A DNA stretch of 64,000 nucleotides, from the NCBI GenBank assembly GCA_021234535.1, contig CM037838.1:24095969-24159968 (forward strand), read 5' to 3'. Every line of letters begins with the position of its first letter. The first letter of the stretch is position 1. This document shows positions 15,201 to 25,079 of this stretch, piece after piece. The position numbers and the translations under genes were made by a program. The notes beneath the pieces were generated by a model that saw nothing but the letters and a program-made list of their open reading frames with translations, made no database searches and had not been told where the DNA came from. The DNA is from Stichopus chloronotus. Its lineage: Eukaryota > Echinodermata > Holothuroidea > Aspidochirotida > Stichopodidae.

Positions 15201-17485
15201 GCGATACAGACTGCATGTAATAACCCTTGCCGGTTAACAACAACCTAATGTCATCGTGACAAAATAAATCACTACCCTTTACCACCAACAATTCCATCTC
15301 CCCCCCCCCCCCCTTCACGGCCTCCCAATATGTATAATGTGGACATGTATTTCAGATTAATTTTTTAACAAATCACGTTACTGATAATCATTTAAAAGCA
15401 AATGATCACATAATAAACCTTTCTATTGGGCCTTATACCATTGTACGTATCAGTTCTGCGAAAAAAAAAACTAAGGAATGCACCAGTACTTTCAGGGTCT
15501 AAACTTTTTTTCCGGTGGAGGGGTGGTGTGATTTACAGAGTGAAAAGTTCATAGAGCACGTGACGACAGAGACAGATGACAAAGAATGGCGAGATCAAAT
15601 TTTCGTGAGCGAAATTTAGAGGCTCTCAAAGTCAGTGGAACAATAGCCCCAAATGTCCCATGGACCATACATACCATGTGTCCCACTTGGCACTTGTTGA
15701 AATGCAAGAAAGATAAGGAGTATCTTTTACAGAAAAATGATTTTAAAAATCATTTTTTTTAAACCAATATTTGTGGGGACGGAATGACAGCTATTCCAAA
15801 ATAAGGAAGGTCCGTCGGTGGCCTTCTTTTCAAGACAGAAGCTTCTTACTCCGATAGACATTCAGTTATTTGATGATCAAGAATAATTTGTACACTCCTA
15901 AACTTTCCAAACATTGAATTATGCACCTTCCGTGACTCATCTTATTCATACTGTTCGGAGGAGATAAAGTTTTTTCCAGATGTTCGTTGACGTGTCTGAA
16001 TGGTTTAATCATAATTAAAGCTATTTCAGTACCGCAGGCATGTTAGTGCATCGTAAAATGCCTTATTTTCATTTACATTCCATATTATTTATCAATTCCA
16101 GTATGATCTTTCAAACCCTTCGATCATTGGTGCGCTGTCGAATTATTTGGTAAATTTACTAATTGTCTCTCCCAACTTGTCCCATGATGATGGACCACTG
16201 CAGTCATTCTCTCTTTAACAGAATGCTGTGAATTTTGAAATATTAGTTCCTCACCGACATCACTAATTTTGCTCACTCCCGCATGTTTGTTTCACGTTCT
16301 CTGTTATTTACTTTCACTTACTGATGCAAATTAAGTTCTCACATTCACAATTTATTAGACCCGAATCTTGATGGCTATGACAGAGGACAAGCTGAGTAGA
16401 TGTTTTACTTCAACATAAGCCCGCGTGCAACTTGGGCATTTGTACTTCTTCATGGGCTTAGATTTCTTTTCAACTTTCGGGGATGGGGGAAATTACAGCA
16501 AACCAAGAACTCTGCACGCGGACGGTTTCCAGGGCCTGGCCTTTGCAGTGTGTCCTTGATGAAGTCAAGGAGGCAAGCCTGGGTACTCGTAGTCGTATTA
16601 GGCACAGGACCCTGAAACTCCTGACATTTTATACCTCAGAAGCCCAGAAAGGCTGTGGGATAAAGTGCCAGTGGCTTGAAGAATAAAATGTTCTTGCCGG
16701 CGTACACGTATGACTGTGCCAATGATAATTTTATGGGTCTTTCCCCTTGTCGAATGTTGGGAGATGTATCTCCCACCGCCCTGAATCTTCAGGCCCTAGC
16801 AGTTCTATAATGTATAATTTAATGCCATAGAAATGTCAGATCTTTGTGATCAAAACTCACTAATGATATAAGCGACAGATTTCTAAAAAGGTATGAAATA
16901 CAGTATAGTCCGTCGGGCATACTCACCTGCAATAACTGCACCCGGAGCCTGCCCTCCTTCTGGTTTTATCCACATTTCTACCGAAAAATTTTCTGCGGGA
17001 AAGTTAACTTCGTCCTGAGACTCGTGCAAACGTCCATGGTACAGAAAATCTGTATCCAAATCGAAATAAACCACGTTTGCGATGTAGCCATCTGTCGGGC
17101 TAGTAGTGCCGTCTACTTCCCGCTTTTTCTGAGACCGCTTAAAGTTAAATCGTTTCTCCGTCCGTGTTCTTCCGTGTTCGTTTCTCCTTCTGTCGTTTTT
17201 GACCACAGTTCGCCGTCTGTTCGATGACGTCAAACATCTGAGCTCACTGGAGTCGTCTTGACCAGCTTTTCCTCCTAATATATCATCTCTGTAAAGGTAA
17301 AAATCCCCCTGAGTCGAATCTGAGGTTGAGGTAGAAGAAGGAGCGGCAGAATTATCTGGTGTCGCAGTAGTAGCAGGGCCATCTCTGTGATTGGCGATTG
17401 CACGTGAGAGGCACACAATGACGACGATAAACGAAAAGAATATTTCACCTCTAGTGTGCACCCTTCTCAAAGCGAGAATTGCCAT
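1..17485 (-). CDS. PAPPA: Pappalysin (PAPP-A-like) metalloprotease gene, 5' part, six exons, continues past left edge
   Basis: Joined from exons 17485-16927, 5078-4204, 2463-2278, 1976-1831, 1444-1148 and 208-1. All junctions are GT-AG and all phases agree. About 757 residues are visible: signal peptide, basic pro-region, LamG-like domain, linker with CGMTVCDNVDLIGRY, two Lin-12/Notch repeats, and a metzincin catalytic domain with HELGHNLGLLH and Met-turn FTNFMGF. The order matches vertebrate PAPP-A, which is known to cleave IGF-binding proteins outside the cell; the substrate here is unknown. The C-terminal CCP modules and third Notch repeat expected in the family would lie beyond base 1. 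The second coding exon carries one extra nucleotide (window 4794-4842), so the frame is broken as given. Family assignment is firm; orthology to PAPPA versus PAPPA2 is not resolved. Confidence 0.93.
209..1147 (-). other. Pappalysin intron 5
   Basis: Bounded by donor GTCAGT at 1147 and acceptor at 209. I see no exon in it; the open frames on either strand are short and resemble nothing. Confidence 0.7.
1148..1444 (-). CDS. PAPPA: Pappalysin exon 5: zinc-binding active site and Met-turn
   Basis: Acceptor TTCCCTCTAG, donor GTCAGT; phase 1 in and out, 297 nt. It holds the extended zinc motif HELGHNLGLLH (1391-1359; three His ligands and the general-base Glu all present), a Cys-rich segment (ISEISCSDYCRETHPSFSLGD) and the Met-turn FTNFMGF. 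All catalytic residues expected for a metzincin of the pappalysin family are present, so the enzyme should be active apart from the upstream frame break. Confidence 0.93.
1831..1976 (-). CDS. PAPPA: Pappalysin exon 4: N-terminal part of the catalytic domain
   Basis: Acceptor TTTTTCCTCACAG, donor GTTTGT; phase 2 in, phase 1 out, 146 nt. It encodes TFISLNRYKEAIALDSMSHL, then NLYLVPLMEVDTMGLAAYPW and HSEALTTYG, matching the PAPP-A stretch with a beta strand (LNIYF) and the WPWD-like turn just before the zinc helix. The reading frame is intact. Confidence 0.88.
2278..2463 (-). CDS. PAPPA: Pappalysin exon 3: second Lin-12/Notch repeat
   Basis: Acceptor TAATTTTCAG before 2463, donor GTAAAA after 2278; phase 2 in and out, 186 nt. 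It finishes the first repeat (QDGGDC) and encodes the second, GDGICHSSCNNARFLYDNGDCC, with the Cys/Asp spacing of Lin-12/Notch repeats. These calcium-binding modules flank the catalytic domain in PAPP-A and contribute to substrate choice. The exon ends with CRDPKSVER, which aligns with the start of the pre-catalytic segment in vertebrate PAPP-A. No frame problem. Confidence 0.9.
2464..4203 (-). other. Pappalysin intron 2
   Basis: 1.74 kb between exons 2 and 3. AT-rich, with a G run near 3590-3603. No coding or mobile sequence recognised. A short direct repeat of ACGTCATGAATATCCAT occurs at about 4145 and 4182. Confidence 0.6.
4204..5078 (-). CDS. PAPPA: Pappalysin exon 2: LamG domain, linker, first Lin-12/Notch repeat; one extra nucleotide
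   Basis: Acceptor TACTCCAG precedes 5078; donor GTAGGT follows 4204. Phase 1 in, phase 2 out. It completes the LamG-like domain (EFSDKCRPPGDWGWTIGIES, ARFFFRVMTDR, WTHLVVTYDGHYQLMYIDGA), then a linker with CGMTVCDNVDLIGRY and TLKRKTVMITC, then the first Notch-type repeat IGDGHCDSECNYELTG. The exon is 875 nt, one more than the phases allow. The first frame is open up to a stop at 4791-4789; the second frame is open from about 4845 onward. Equal-length alignment to PAPP-A puts the extra base between 4842 and 4794. The homology on both sides is strong. Confidence 0.9.
10852..10884. repeat. Short perfect-stem hairpin
   Basis: TATCTCATC GCCC TATA GGGGCAA GATGAGATA: arms TATCTCATC and GATGAGATA pair exactly, with GCCC/GGGC continuing the stem. 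It sits just before the 160 bp satellite. Function unknown. Confidence 0.6.
10930..11535. repeat. Tandem satellite, about 160 bp period, 3.7 units
   Basis: The phrase GTGAAATTTGCTGATTTT recurs, with small changes, at about 10936, 11097, 11266 and 11423, giving spacings of about 162, 169 and 157 bp. Each unit continues with an A run, an AATTTTGNCCCAAAATTTG-like stretch and a TTTCCAGCATATCT-like stretch. Units differ by roughly 10-25 percent, so the array is old. It lies in pappalysin intron 1. Confidence 0.85.
14400..14993. mobile_element. TTAA-flanked MITE, family A copy 1 (Kolobok/T2-like)
   Basis: Begins TTAAAGGAGAAGGAAA and ends with its exact reverse complement, TTTCCTTCTCCTTTAA. The inner sequence is almost identical to 57759-58353. 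It has no coding capacity, so it is non-autonomous. The ends fit TTAAAGGRR, the terminal consensus described for T2-type MITEs of the Kolobok superfamily, which duplicate TTAA. The superfamily is inferred from termini only. Confidence 0.85.
15815..15960. repeat. Low-copy dispersed repeat, copy 1
   Basis: Shares GGCCTTCTTTTCAAGA, ATTCAGTTATTTG, TCAAGAATAATTTGT and CTCATCTT in the same order and spacing with 36708-36845, at about 80 percent identity. Family unknown. Confidence 0.6.
16927..17485 (-). CDS. PAPPA: Pappalysin exon 1: signal peptide, pro-region, start of LamG domain
   Basis: Starts at the ATG at 17485-17483 and encodes 186 codons plus one base (phase 1), ending at donor GTGAGT (16926-16921). 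Residues about 15-31 are hydrophobic (IFFSFIVVIVCLSRAIA), a typical signal peptide. Residues 32-116 are Ser/Thr-rich and then Arg/Lys-rich; RSQKKRE at about 117-123 looks like a proprotein convertase site, consistent with the propeptide known in PAPP-A (inference). From about residue 139 the LamG-like domain begins, with NFSVEMWIKPEGGQAPGAVIA closely resembling the PAPP-A segment. The start is chosen because it is the first Met before the only hydrophobic leader in this open frame. Confidence 0.9.
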
Positions 17486-19672
17486 ATTATCTTTCTATCT
17501 CCAGTACAAGTTACTGCTAGATCAGAAATGATATCGAAAATGTTTAATCAAGTACTTTTATTTGTAATGTTTACTGACGAATGGACGGGTCGGTATTTTC
17601 TTTTTCTTCTTTTTCCCCCCTTTTTTTTTTCTTTGTGTTGGCGACAAGCCAGTAATTTTGTACGCGTATACTGTACCTGAGATACTACACTCGGCAGCCG
17701 CGTTTGTGATTGGTTGCATCTAAGGAAACCACTTGTACACCTTAGGTTACAGATTTCACCTCTCGTATGTATCATACATGTATATATACATATATCTGTG
17801 TATCCAATGGCAACTCACCGGGCTATTTACCTAGTGTTCTTTCTTTTTTTCAAGTCACGCACATCTCTTTTTGGTGGACCTCCCCCCAAATTAGTCAGTT
17901 TTTATCTCGTTACGTCAACAACTAGTTTGACCACTTCCTATTCTTCACAATAGGGGGTCAAACATTACCTTTTTGATTCCCAGGAAGTATACCTTTTGTA
18001 CCATTGTCAATCCTAGCTGGATATCTCCTTTTAAAAGTCCCGGTTTATCACAGCGTGGGGTAGAATATCACTGTGTGTGTGTCCAGGTGCATCATTGTGT
18101 GCAAAGTTAAACATCATGATGACATTATTTGTCCAGGGGGGTGGGGGATATTTAAAAAAGTCATAATCCAGAAACTTATTTTTCAACAGTGAAATGTGTT
18201 CCCTATTTGTTTCATAAAGGGAATTGCCATCCAGTTACGCGTTGTACCAACAGAGGATCACCGCGGGTGGGGCGGGGGTAACTATAAATAGACTAAATAC
18301 GTAAATTACAACAATAAAGAATAAATTCTTTTCCAACAGCGGATGGGTTGATCTCACATGAAACAGTGTCAACGAGATTAGCCTAATATAAATGAGCGTA
18401 ACGTTCTCGAATCAATAATAACTTGCTGAGCTGGCCAGTGGTGGACAGTGCACACGGAGGGCATCACTCAAGAATGTTTAAACTAGAACCTCTAAAGCAG
18501 CTAACTATACGTACCGCAGTATTACAGATTTCCAAATGCAAATACCGTAATTGAATTTGTTGATGTATCAGATGATCAAATCTCTGAAATTCAAGCACCT
18601 TTTTTTGTGCTCACGTGTGTGAAATGCTACAGACTGGGGATGAAACACTCTCAGCAGAGAACAGACCACAAGAACACACTTCTCACAAGTCTGAGTAGTC
18701 ATTCAGAGAAGCTTAAGTACTTACTTGAATTTACCCCGGAGAATAAATATTATTCAAATTAATCATCCTCCAAGCTCGAGCCCCTACCTTTAACGTTGTA
18801 TCAGTAAATGGATTGCCATTATCATATAGCCATATGGGTGGTCGACTTTTCAGTATACCGGTCCAGTTATCTCCTCACATTTTCAAGAAAGAAGACTGCA
18901 AAGTGATCGTGGGGAAGGGGTTTTAGGGGAGAGGTTCAACCTCACCCCAGAAATTTTGGACAATTGAAATGCTGAGTTATGCAAAATGGTGCCACTTAGG
19001 TAATATTTTATGTTCTACTTGGAGTGGCAGTATAATCTGTTAACAACTTGCTTTCACGGTCGAGTCGAGGTTTTGAACAGAGGGAGTGAGGGGGGGGGGG
19101 GGGTTGGGACTTATTTTGAAGAGGACGGTAGATATTTCAGGTCACGACAATTTTTACTTATAACGGTTGGTGTCCCCCAAAAAGCAAGAGGAGAACACTG
19201 TGTGCATTGTGTCTTCAACTAAGTATTGCAATATACACGATCTACACAGCTGTTTACTGGGAGTAAATCTTCTACACTCAACAGCCCAAGCGAACATCCT
19301 TAACGTACGTTGAGAGCCTTTAAAACGGAACTAGCAGCAGGTGGTGCATTGTTGCTGGTAACATTAAAGCTTATTGTCTTTGTCGATATATTCAGCAAGT
19401 ATGTGAGTCAACGGGTTCTGGGAAACCTCCCTTGAAAAAAAAATAGGAGGCGGAAAAAAATTAAATGCAGAAGCATACAATGGTCATACTTGGAAATTCA
19501 AGAGAAGGGAAGACCTAATTTTAACAACGTCGTAGTTCAATGGGACAAATGATATGGTCCCCCGTGTGTGGGTTTCTCGATATAATAACGAAAAACAATA
19601 GGTTATTCATGTAATAATTATTAACATGATGTAATTTATATTTTAGTAGATAGACAGATAGATAGATAGATT

Positions 19673-19706
<34 letters not shown>

Positions 19707-22318
19707 CCGTTTTTTGTTTTGAGTCTCCTGAAATTTTGTCATTGATACGTTTTTCATCTGACCAAATAATGCTTGAATGTTCCTGCCCCTTCACAACCTT
19801 GTCTTTGAAAAAGGAATTCGCATTGTCAAAGTACAATTTTATTGTTTCAAAATATAGGCCTACCTGAGCATATCCATCACGTAATCTGCTAAAAAGATAA
19901 AGTCGTATATATTAGACTTTCCGGGGGGGGGGGGGGGGGGGAACGGGGCAAATATTGTTAAGCAACCCAGCAAAATTGTACAATTTTCCATTTTTGTACT
20001 TTATTTTTATCGTGTCTCTTTTATCCGTTTAAGAAGGTTTCAATTTAACCTTCAAATATCGGTTATTTTTAGGATTCCGTTACAATTGCGGATATGACTA
20101 CCATCACTTTCAATTTTTTTTTTGTTATGATGATAACTATTGCTGTATTTATTGGGTATGATCAGTACCAAATGTGATAACCGCAACCATGCAGGTAAAA
20201 CTGTAATCCTTTTCTCTGATATTGTTGCCACTCAGAATGACTTGAAGGTTATCTAATAGACCACTTCCGCATTTTGTGTTTCGTGGTTGTTGTCCCTAAG
20301 CTTGAAAAGCCATTTCCAAAATCTCGATATGAATATACAGGAGTGCAGGTGGGTGAAAAGAACTTTCACTTCAACCAGTGACCTTGCTCATTCTCCTGGA
20401 ACTGATGAACACCTATGGTAGCATACCCCTGAAAATTTCCCCATTGACTTACACACTAAATCGCAAAAGTAATGTGGTCTCTAAAGCCTTGGAAAAGTTT
20501 TCAACAGATATAAGCTACCACTCGTTAGAAAGCTGACACATTGGCCATTCATGGCTTTTCCAATTTTCCTTACCTTAGCTGGTTAGATTTTCTGCTAGAG
20601 GCCGTCGAAGTTAGCACACCTTGTCACTGGGACCAAATCACACATTGCCTCCAACGATGATGCTCCGCCACCTAAGATTCCATAACTTTTCTGTAATTGC
20701 TTCAATTTCCCCCATTTTCACACCATGTATACTTTAACTCGCCCTCGCCTACTTCAATATTCAATCCACAAAAGGACCCATCTTAAAGGATAAAATTACA
20801 AAAAAGTTGCCCAAATGTCCCTAATAGGGACTTTCACCGACGGCGAACAAAATGCGGAGGGATCTCCAACTTCTATATAGGGTATGCTACCCTATCAGGC
20901 TCCACAAGACAGGTGGTGACATACATTTTGTATAATTCTTTGCAATTTCTTTCTCCAAATCACCTCCTTGACAGGTTTGTGGTACAAAATGATATGCCAA
21001 TGACAGATTCTGTTAGAGGGTATCTAAGCAGCGGGGAAAAAACTCTCGAGATTTTTCTTATGTTAACGTCCCATACCGTACCGTTACTTACAGCCTATAT
21101 GTGTTTTTATGCCTCTCCCTACAGGCTGAATATTGGATGTTGTTTGTTCATTGATGACTTTTGACTAATCAACATTCCTTAATCAAGCTATCGAGGTTTA
21201 CAAAACATTCTTATGAATATTAATTATGGGACGTTATCATAAGAAAAAAATTAAAAGTAACAGTTTTTTTCTCTCTTATGGTTTACTTTTTACACTTTTT
21301 TTCTGTCATTGGCAGATTATTTTTTTGACGTTAATCTGTTTAGGAAATATTATGCTTACATCCAATTTGGAGGAAGAAATTGCAAAATTTATGTTAAATG
21401 AGTGTCACAACTACCTATCCTGCTTTAAATGATTGTTGTTTAAGGCAAATAACAGCGCACATCTCCCCAATAATAAAAATGAGGGGATAAAGGTGTGTTT
21501 CACCCCCCCCCCCCCCTCTCCTTAATATTTGCTTAGTGCCGTCCGAGGATAACTGAAGCCGAGGACGCATAATTCAATAAGATTCGACCTTCTCAAGTCA
21601 TTTGATATGTATTACCATTTTATATGCATAGAATTTTTTTTCTCATTAATTGAGGACTGTAAATATCGTAAGATCCTTATTCCAAGACTGGGCACATACA
21701 GCTTAGAACACCAGAGAGGTGCCGTTTCTGGTCATCAAGGGTAGGGGGGTAGCAAAAAATTCTTGTATGCTATGCTCAACCAATGGCGCATCGCGATCTG
21801 CTCAAAGAGTCTTGCCTGCACCGTCAGCTCCCCCACCCCGCCAACAACGTAAAAAAAAAACATTCATTCAAAATTTTCATTTCTCCGATGGTCGATGCAA
21901 CCCTAGCCTTACCCAAATGCTGCCCCGTATAGATCAGTTTTCATGCAGTTTTTGATTGTAACACGGGACCCTCTGGAGGCCTCTGCCTCTTTGAATCCCA
22001 CCAGGGGCCATAGGAGGGATCCCTGGACCCACCCATCACGGGTTTAAGGCTTCAACCTTGCTGTCAGTGCAGTTTCGGGGTTTTTGATAGCCCCCCTCAA
22101 AGAAAAAAAAATAAAAGTTGTAAAGAAATCTATGCACATGAGCATCAGTAAAACACGTATACTGATATAGAGTTTATCTTCCGATGATACAAATAACCGT
22201 TATTTTATAATCTACATAACCGGACCATATACTCTGTGCATAAATCGTACACCAGTATACCCATGTTCGACGAATACACAGCCTGCCAGCCGTAGGACTC
22301 GTAGCCTACCGTATATAA
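17486..22318. other. Intergenic region upstream of pappalysin
   Basis: No gene recognised. It contains a G run at about 19090, a GATA microsatellite (19645-19707), a 19-20 nt G run (about 19923-19941) and a C run (about 21503). The pappalysin promoter should lie just above 17485, but I see no convincing core element. Confidence 0.5.
19645..19707. repeat. GATA microsatellite
   Basis: About 15 units of TAGA/GATA with two interruptions. Open frames reading Tyr-Leu-Ser-Ile across it on the minus strand are an artefact of the repeat. Confidence 0.95.
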
Positions 22319-22462
22319 TTACAGCTGACCACTGAGCCATTTGTCTATAGTGACGTCGACCAGTAAGTCACGTTTGCTGTATGTGCCAGGATATACGGCG
22401 AACGAAGACTCCCCGAAATCGAAAAACACCTGCGGCGGCCGCGTGAAATATGGAGTGGCCTC
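22319..22462 (-). pseudogene. Unassigned coding-like segment (possible exon or gene remnant)
   Basis: On the minus strand one frame reads EATPYFTRPPQVFFDFGESS followed by FAVYPGTYSKRDLLVDVTID and KWLSGQL before a stop at 22321-22319. Amino-acid composition and CpG/GC content are higher than the surroundings. A possible donor (GTAATT) overlaps the stop. Upstream in the same frame, three stops separate it from another protein-like stretch (NVTIRYDNPLATGRTARQR), suggesting either short introns or decay. I do not recognise the family. Confidence 0.3.
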
Positions 22463-22618
22463 ACGTTAGCATCCCTATCTTTGACGAGCGGTACGGCCGG
22501 TCGCCAGAGGATTATCATACCGAATTGTAACATTTCTTTTCTCATTTTGCGTTCACCGTTGCAAATGACATATAGTAGCCAAGTCGTAGAGTGGTTGTCG
22601 ACCATAATGTGGACTTAC

Positions 22619-23160
22619 AGTGGCCTTGCGTTTGCCGGCTGCCCTGACTGAAGGGTTGCCCCTGAGGCTAATCAGGGACTCCATCGGACTTCTCCTTGTC
22701 CTCACCCACATTTCTTCTTCTAATTTACTGCTCTCTCATTGGAAAACATGTGCAAAAATTGGGATAATTTCTGAAACTTTGTAATGAAATATCAGTGGTG
22801 AAAATTTCAGGGCTTATATAATCCACATACAATCCAGGTTTGAGGGGTTTGATCAGCTTGGCCACACAGTTGCCGCATGGTTCTCTTGCGCGTACCTCTC
22901 GTCTGCCTTCATATTTGTAAATGTCCATGTCCGCCGCTAGGACGAAATCAAGGTAACCATGCATCGTCACGTCAAAGGCTGTATGATGGCAGTCGCAGGT
23001 TTTGGTTTCCACAAATTCAAAATATCCCGTACCGGCGGTTACCCTGATATAAACACTGATTGGTACATGTTTGTAACCGTAGAAATGCTGGGGCAGCCCT
23101 ATTATTGCCACTGATACAAAGTTATGAACGTCCTCACACAAATCCCCGACAGCAGCGCCC
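22619..23160 (-). CDS. Unassigned coding-like exon, Cys-rich, possibly with one extra nucleotide
   Basis: A minus-strand frame, open from about 23190 to a stop at 22727-22725, encodes about 140 residues with paired cysteines (KTCDCHH, EPCGNC, NFCTC) and dense beta-strand-like text (VPISVYIRVTAGTGYFEFVE, GYLDFVLAADMDIYKYEG). Skipping one base at 22730 continues into SKLEEEMWVRTRRSPMESLI and RGNPSVRAAGKRKAT, ending at a good donor GTAAGT at 22618. Without the skip it stops. I do not recognise the family; the C-x-C, C-x2-C and KPLKPG spacing faintly recalls secreted netrin-type modules, but this is only an impression. The start is unknown and the upstream exon is not identified. Confidence 0.35.
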
Positions 23161-23425
23161 TCACTTAACCTAGTGCACGTTTAAAAACTTCCCAGAAGTC
23201 GGAACATGCGTCTTCCCATTTTCAATGTCAGGAGGTTGGTGAAACGTGTAGAAAATTGTAGAATACTAGCGAAAAACAGAAACCGCGATGATCTGATGGA
23301 TTAAAAAAATTGTAGTTTTTATTTTATGTTCTTCAAATTTCGAAGGTCTTAAGTGTGAGCTATTGTTTAAAGCAGTTTCTCAACAGTCGGAGACAGAACG
23401 TGTACTGCTCTGACACCGTTCTGAG

Positions 23426-23952
23426 GCTTACCAGTCAAAACGTACCTTTACCAAAGCGTCCCCGTACCAAAACGTCCCCGCCGTTGGTCAAAACGTCCCC
23501 GTGCCAAAACGTCCCCGTGTCAAAACGTCCCCGTATGACTAATGCGACTGAGGAATTGTGAACGTAATTGGCCTTAATTTATCTGACCACCATCAGGCTT
23601 AGGCATACACCAACTATGTGAATTTCTATACCCTGTAAAGAAATTCACGTATCCATTTAATAACAATCAACTTACTTATCTAAGCAACCATATATAGCCT
23701 ACATTGATTACTGAATTTCTACGGCGTATCGATTTAATTGATCTATAGCCAATTATTCCACTTGAATAGGTTATTCGTCAATCCGTTGACCTACCATTTT
23801 CAAATTCCTATCACTTTCCGTGTTTGATTATCCTATGCGGGGACGTTTTAACTTAACATATACAATACCACTGGGACGTTTTGGTAAAAAGCCGGGACAT
23901 TTTGGTAGCTAAAAAGCGGGGACGTTTTGGTAAAGGGACATATTAACTGGAT
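23426..23952. mobile_element. Non-autonomous DNA element with inverted CGTCCCC sub-repeats and 11 bp target duplication
   Basis: Left arm (23428-23535) has five copies of a TACCAAAACGTCCCCG-like unit; right arm (23837-23945) has the same units inverted (CGGGGACGTTTTGGTA). Outermost sequences match as inverted repeats: CCAGTCAAAACGTACCTTTA on the left against CCAGTTAATATGTCCCTTTA read from the right. Exact 11 bp direct repeats ACCGTTCTGAG flank it (23415-23425 and 23953-23963), as expected for a target-site duplication. No open frame inside. Long duplications are typical of Mutator-like elements, but the superfamily is unproven. Confidence 0.75.
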
Positions 23953-24416
23953 ACCGTTCTGAGACAGTTCTTTAGCTCTGATTAGTGTAGAAATCCTGAC
24001 AGTGAAAGGTGAATAAGGCGTGTGTCACTGTGTGTCAAGTGCTGACCATCTATGTAGAACATTCTTTGATCTTTTTAAGTATTATTGATCTGAGGGTGGT
24101 ACTGAATGACTTGTTATTCAATTGACTTTCCTTGAAATCAGAATAAAAGTGTACACAATGTATTGATATATTGGCTATTATCCTATTGTTATATTTTGTT
24201 TTGCACGAAGATGCCATCGAACTTACCTCATCCCAAAACCACAACCGTCAGTACTTTTGATAGCCATACTGGTCAGAGGAGTTCACTTACAGGGAGTTTA
24301 AAGGGATTATTGGATTTCAAAAATGAGGGCTGATAATCCAGCCCACACCAACAAGAAAAGTGCCGAAGAATACCCTTCGCATTGTTCCTTATCAAGTAGC
24401 TCCTGTTATCCGACAA

Positions 24417-24680
24417 AGCATTTACAGGCAGTAACTCATCACCCTAAACTATATTTTTGACTTCCAGAAAGCAAATTCTCAACCGGTTCTAAGTTACAGT
24501 ACTCTTAGATTGACAGCAAATTCGAAAGATGCAGAGTAGCTCATATTACACAGCATACACAGGGATCCATTGTTTTGATTACACATGTGAAGAAATGTAA
24601 GACAGGCTGAAGGATGGACTACACATGCAAGTGGTTGGGAGAATTGAAACTGACTGTGGTAATGAGCTTTTGTCTTTAGG
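24417..24680. mobile_element. Family C MITE, degraded inverted copy
   Basis: The reverse complement of 24430-24640 matches 45161-45345 closely (CAAAACAATGGATCCCTGTG, CATCTTTCGAATTTGCTG, AATCTAAGAGTACTGTAACT). The terminal sequences are worn (CAGGCAGTAACTCATCACCC), so the boundaries are approximate. Confidence 0.75.
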
Positions 24681-25034
24681 TTGCACTGTGATCACTTTCA
24701 CGTTATTTCAAAGTGTGGACGTACGTATGATACAATTCACTTGATGCAGGGCATTCCGATGAGTGGAGTAAAAAAAAATTAGTTCTCGGGAATGTGCCAA
24801 ATTACAAGGAAACTCCATAGTACATATGCTCTTTTAAAGTGCACCAGGTCGGAAGCAGTAAGTGAGTGCACAAACTAGAGAGCAAAAATGTGTTTAATGA
24901 ATGTTTCACAGAAACCAGAAAGCATATGATTTCAATGTGGGCGATAGCACTGAGATACTATGATAATGTAACTTTTCTCAAAGAAGGCTGTTGACTGTCT
25001 TGAAGGAACTGCTCACTAAAGGAAACTGAAATTT

Positions 25035-25079
25035 AACACACACACAAGCGCACGCACACACGCACACACACACACACAA
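25035..25079. repeat. CA microsatellite
   Basis: Interrupted (CA)n with a few CG units. Confidence 0.9.

Larger units (their letters stand above)
5079..16926 (-). other. Pappalysin intron 1 (11.8 kb)
   Basis: Phases on both sides match directly, so no coding exon is needed here and none is seen. It contains long C/G runs (6229, 7227, 8031, 12486, 13030, 13111, 15300), a tandem satellite (10930-11535), a hairpin (10852-10884), a 594 bp MITE (14400-14993) and one copy of a low-copy repeat (15815-15960). Open frames such as the one at 13742-14132 have no recognisable content. Confidence 0.6.

Noticed and set aside
19521..19836. Minus-strand frames rich in YLSI
   Set aside because: Product of the GATA microsatellite.
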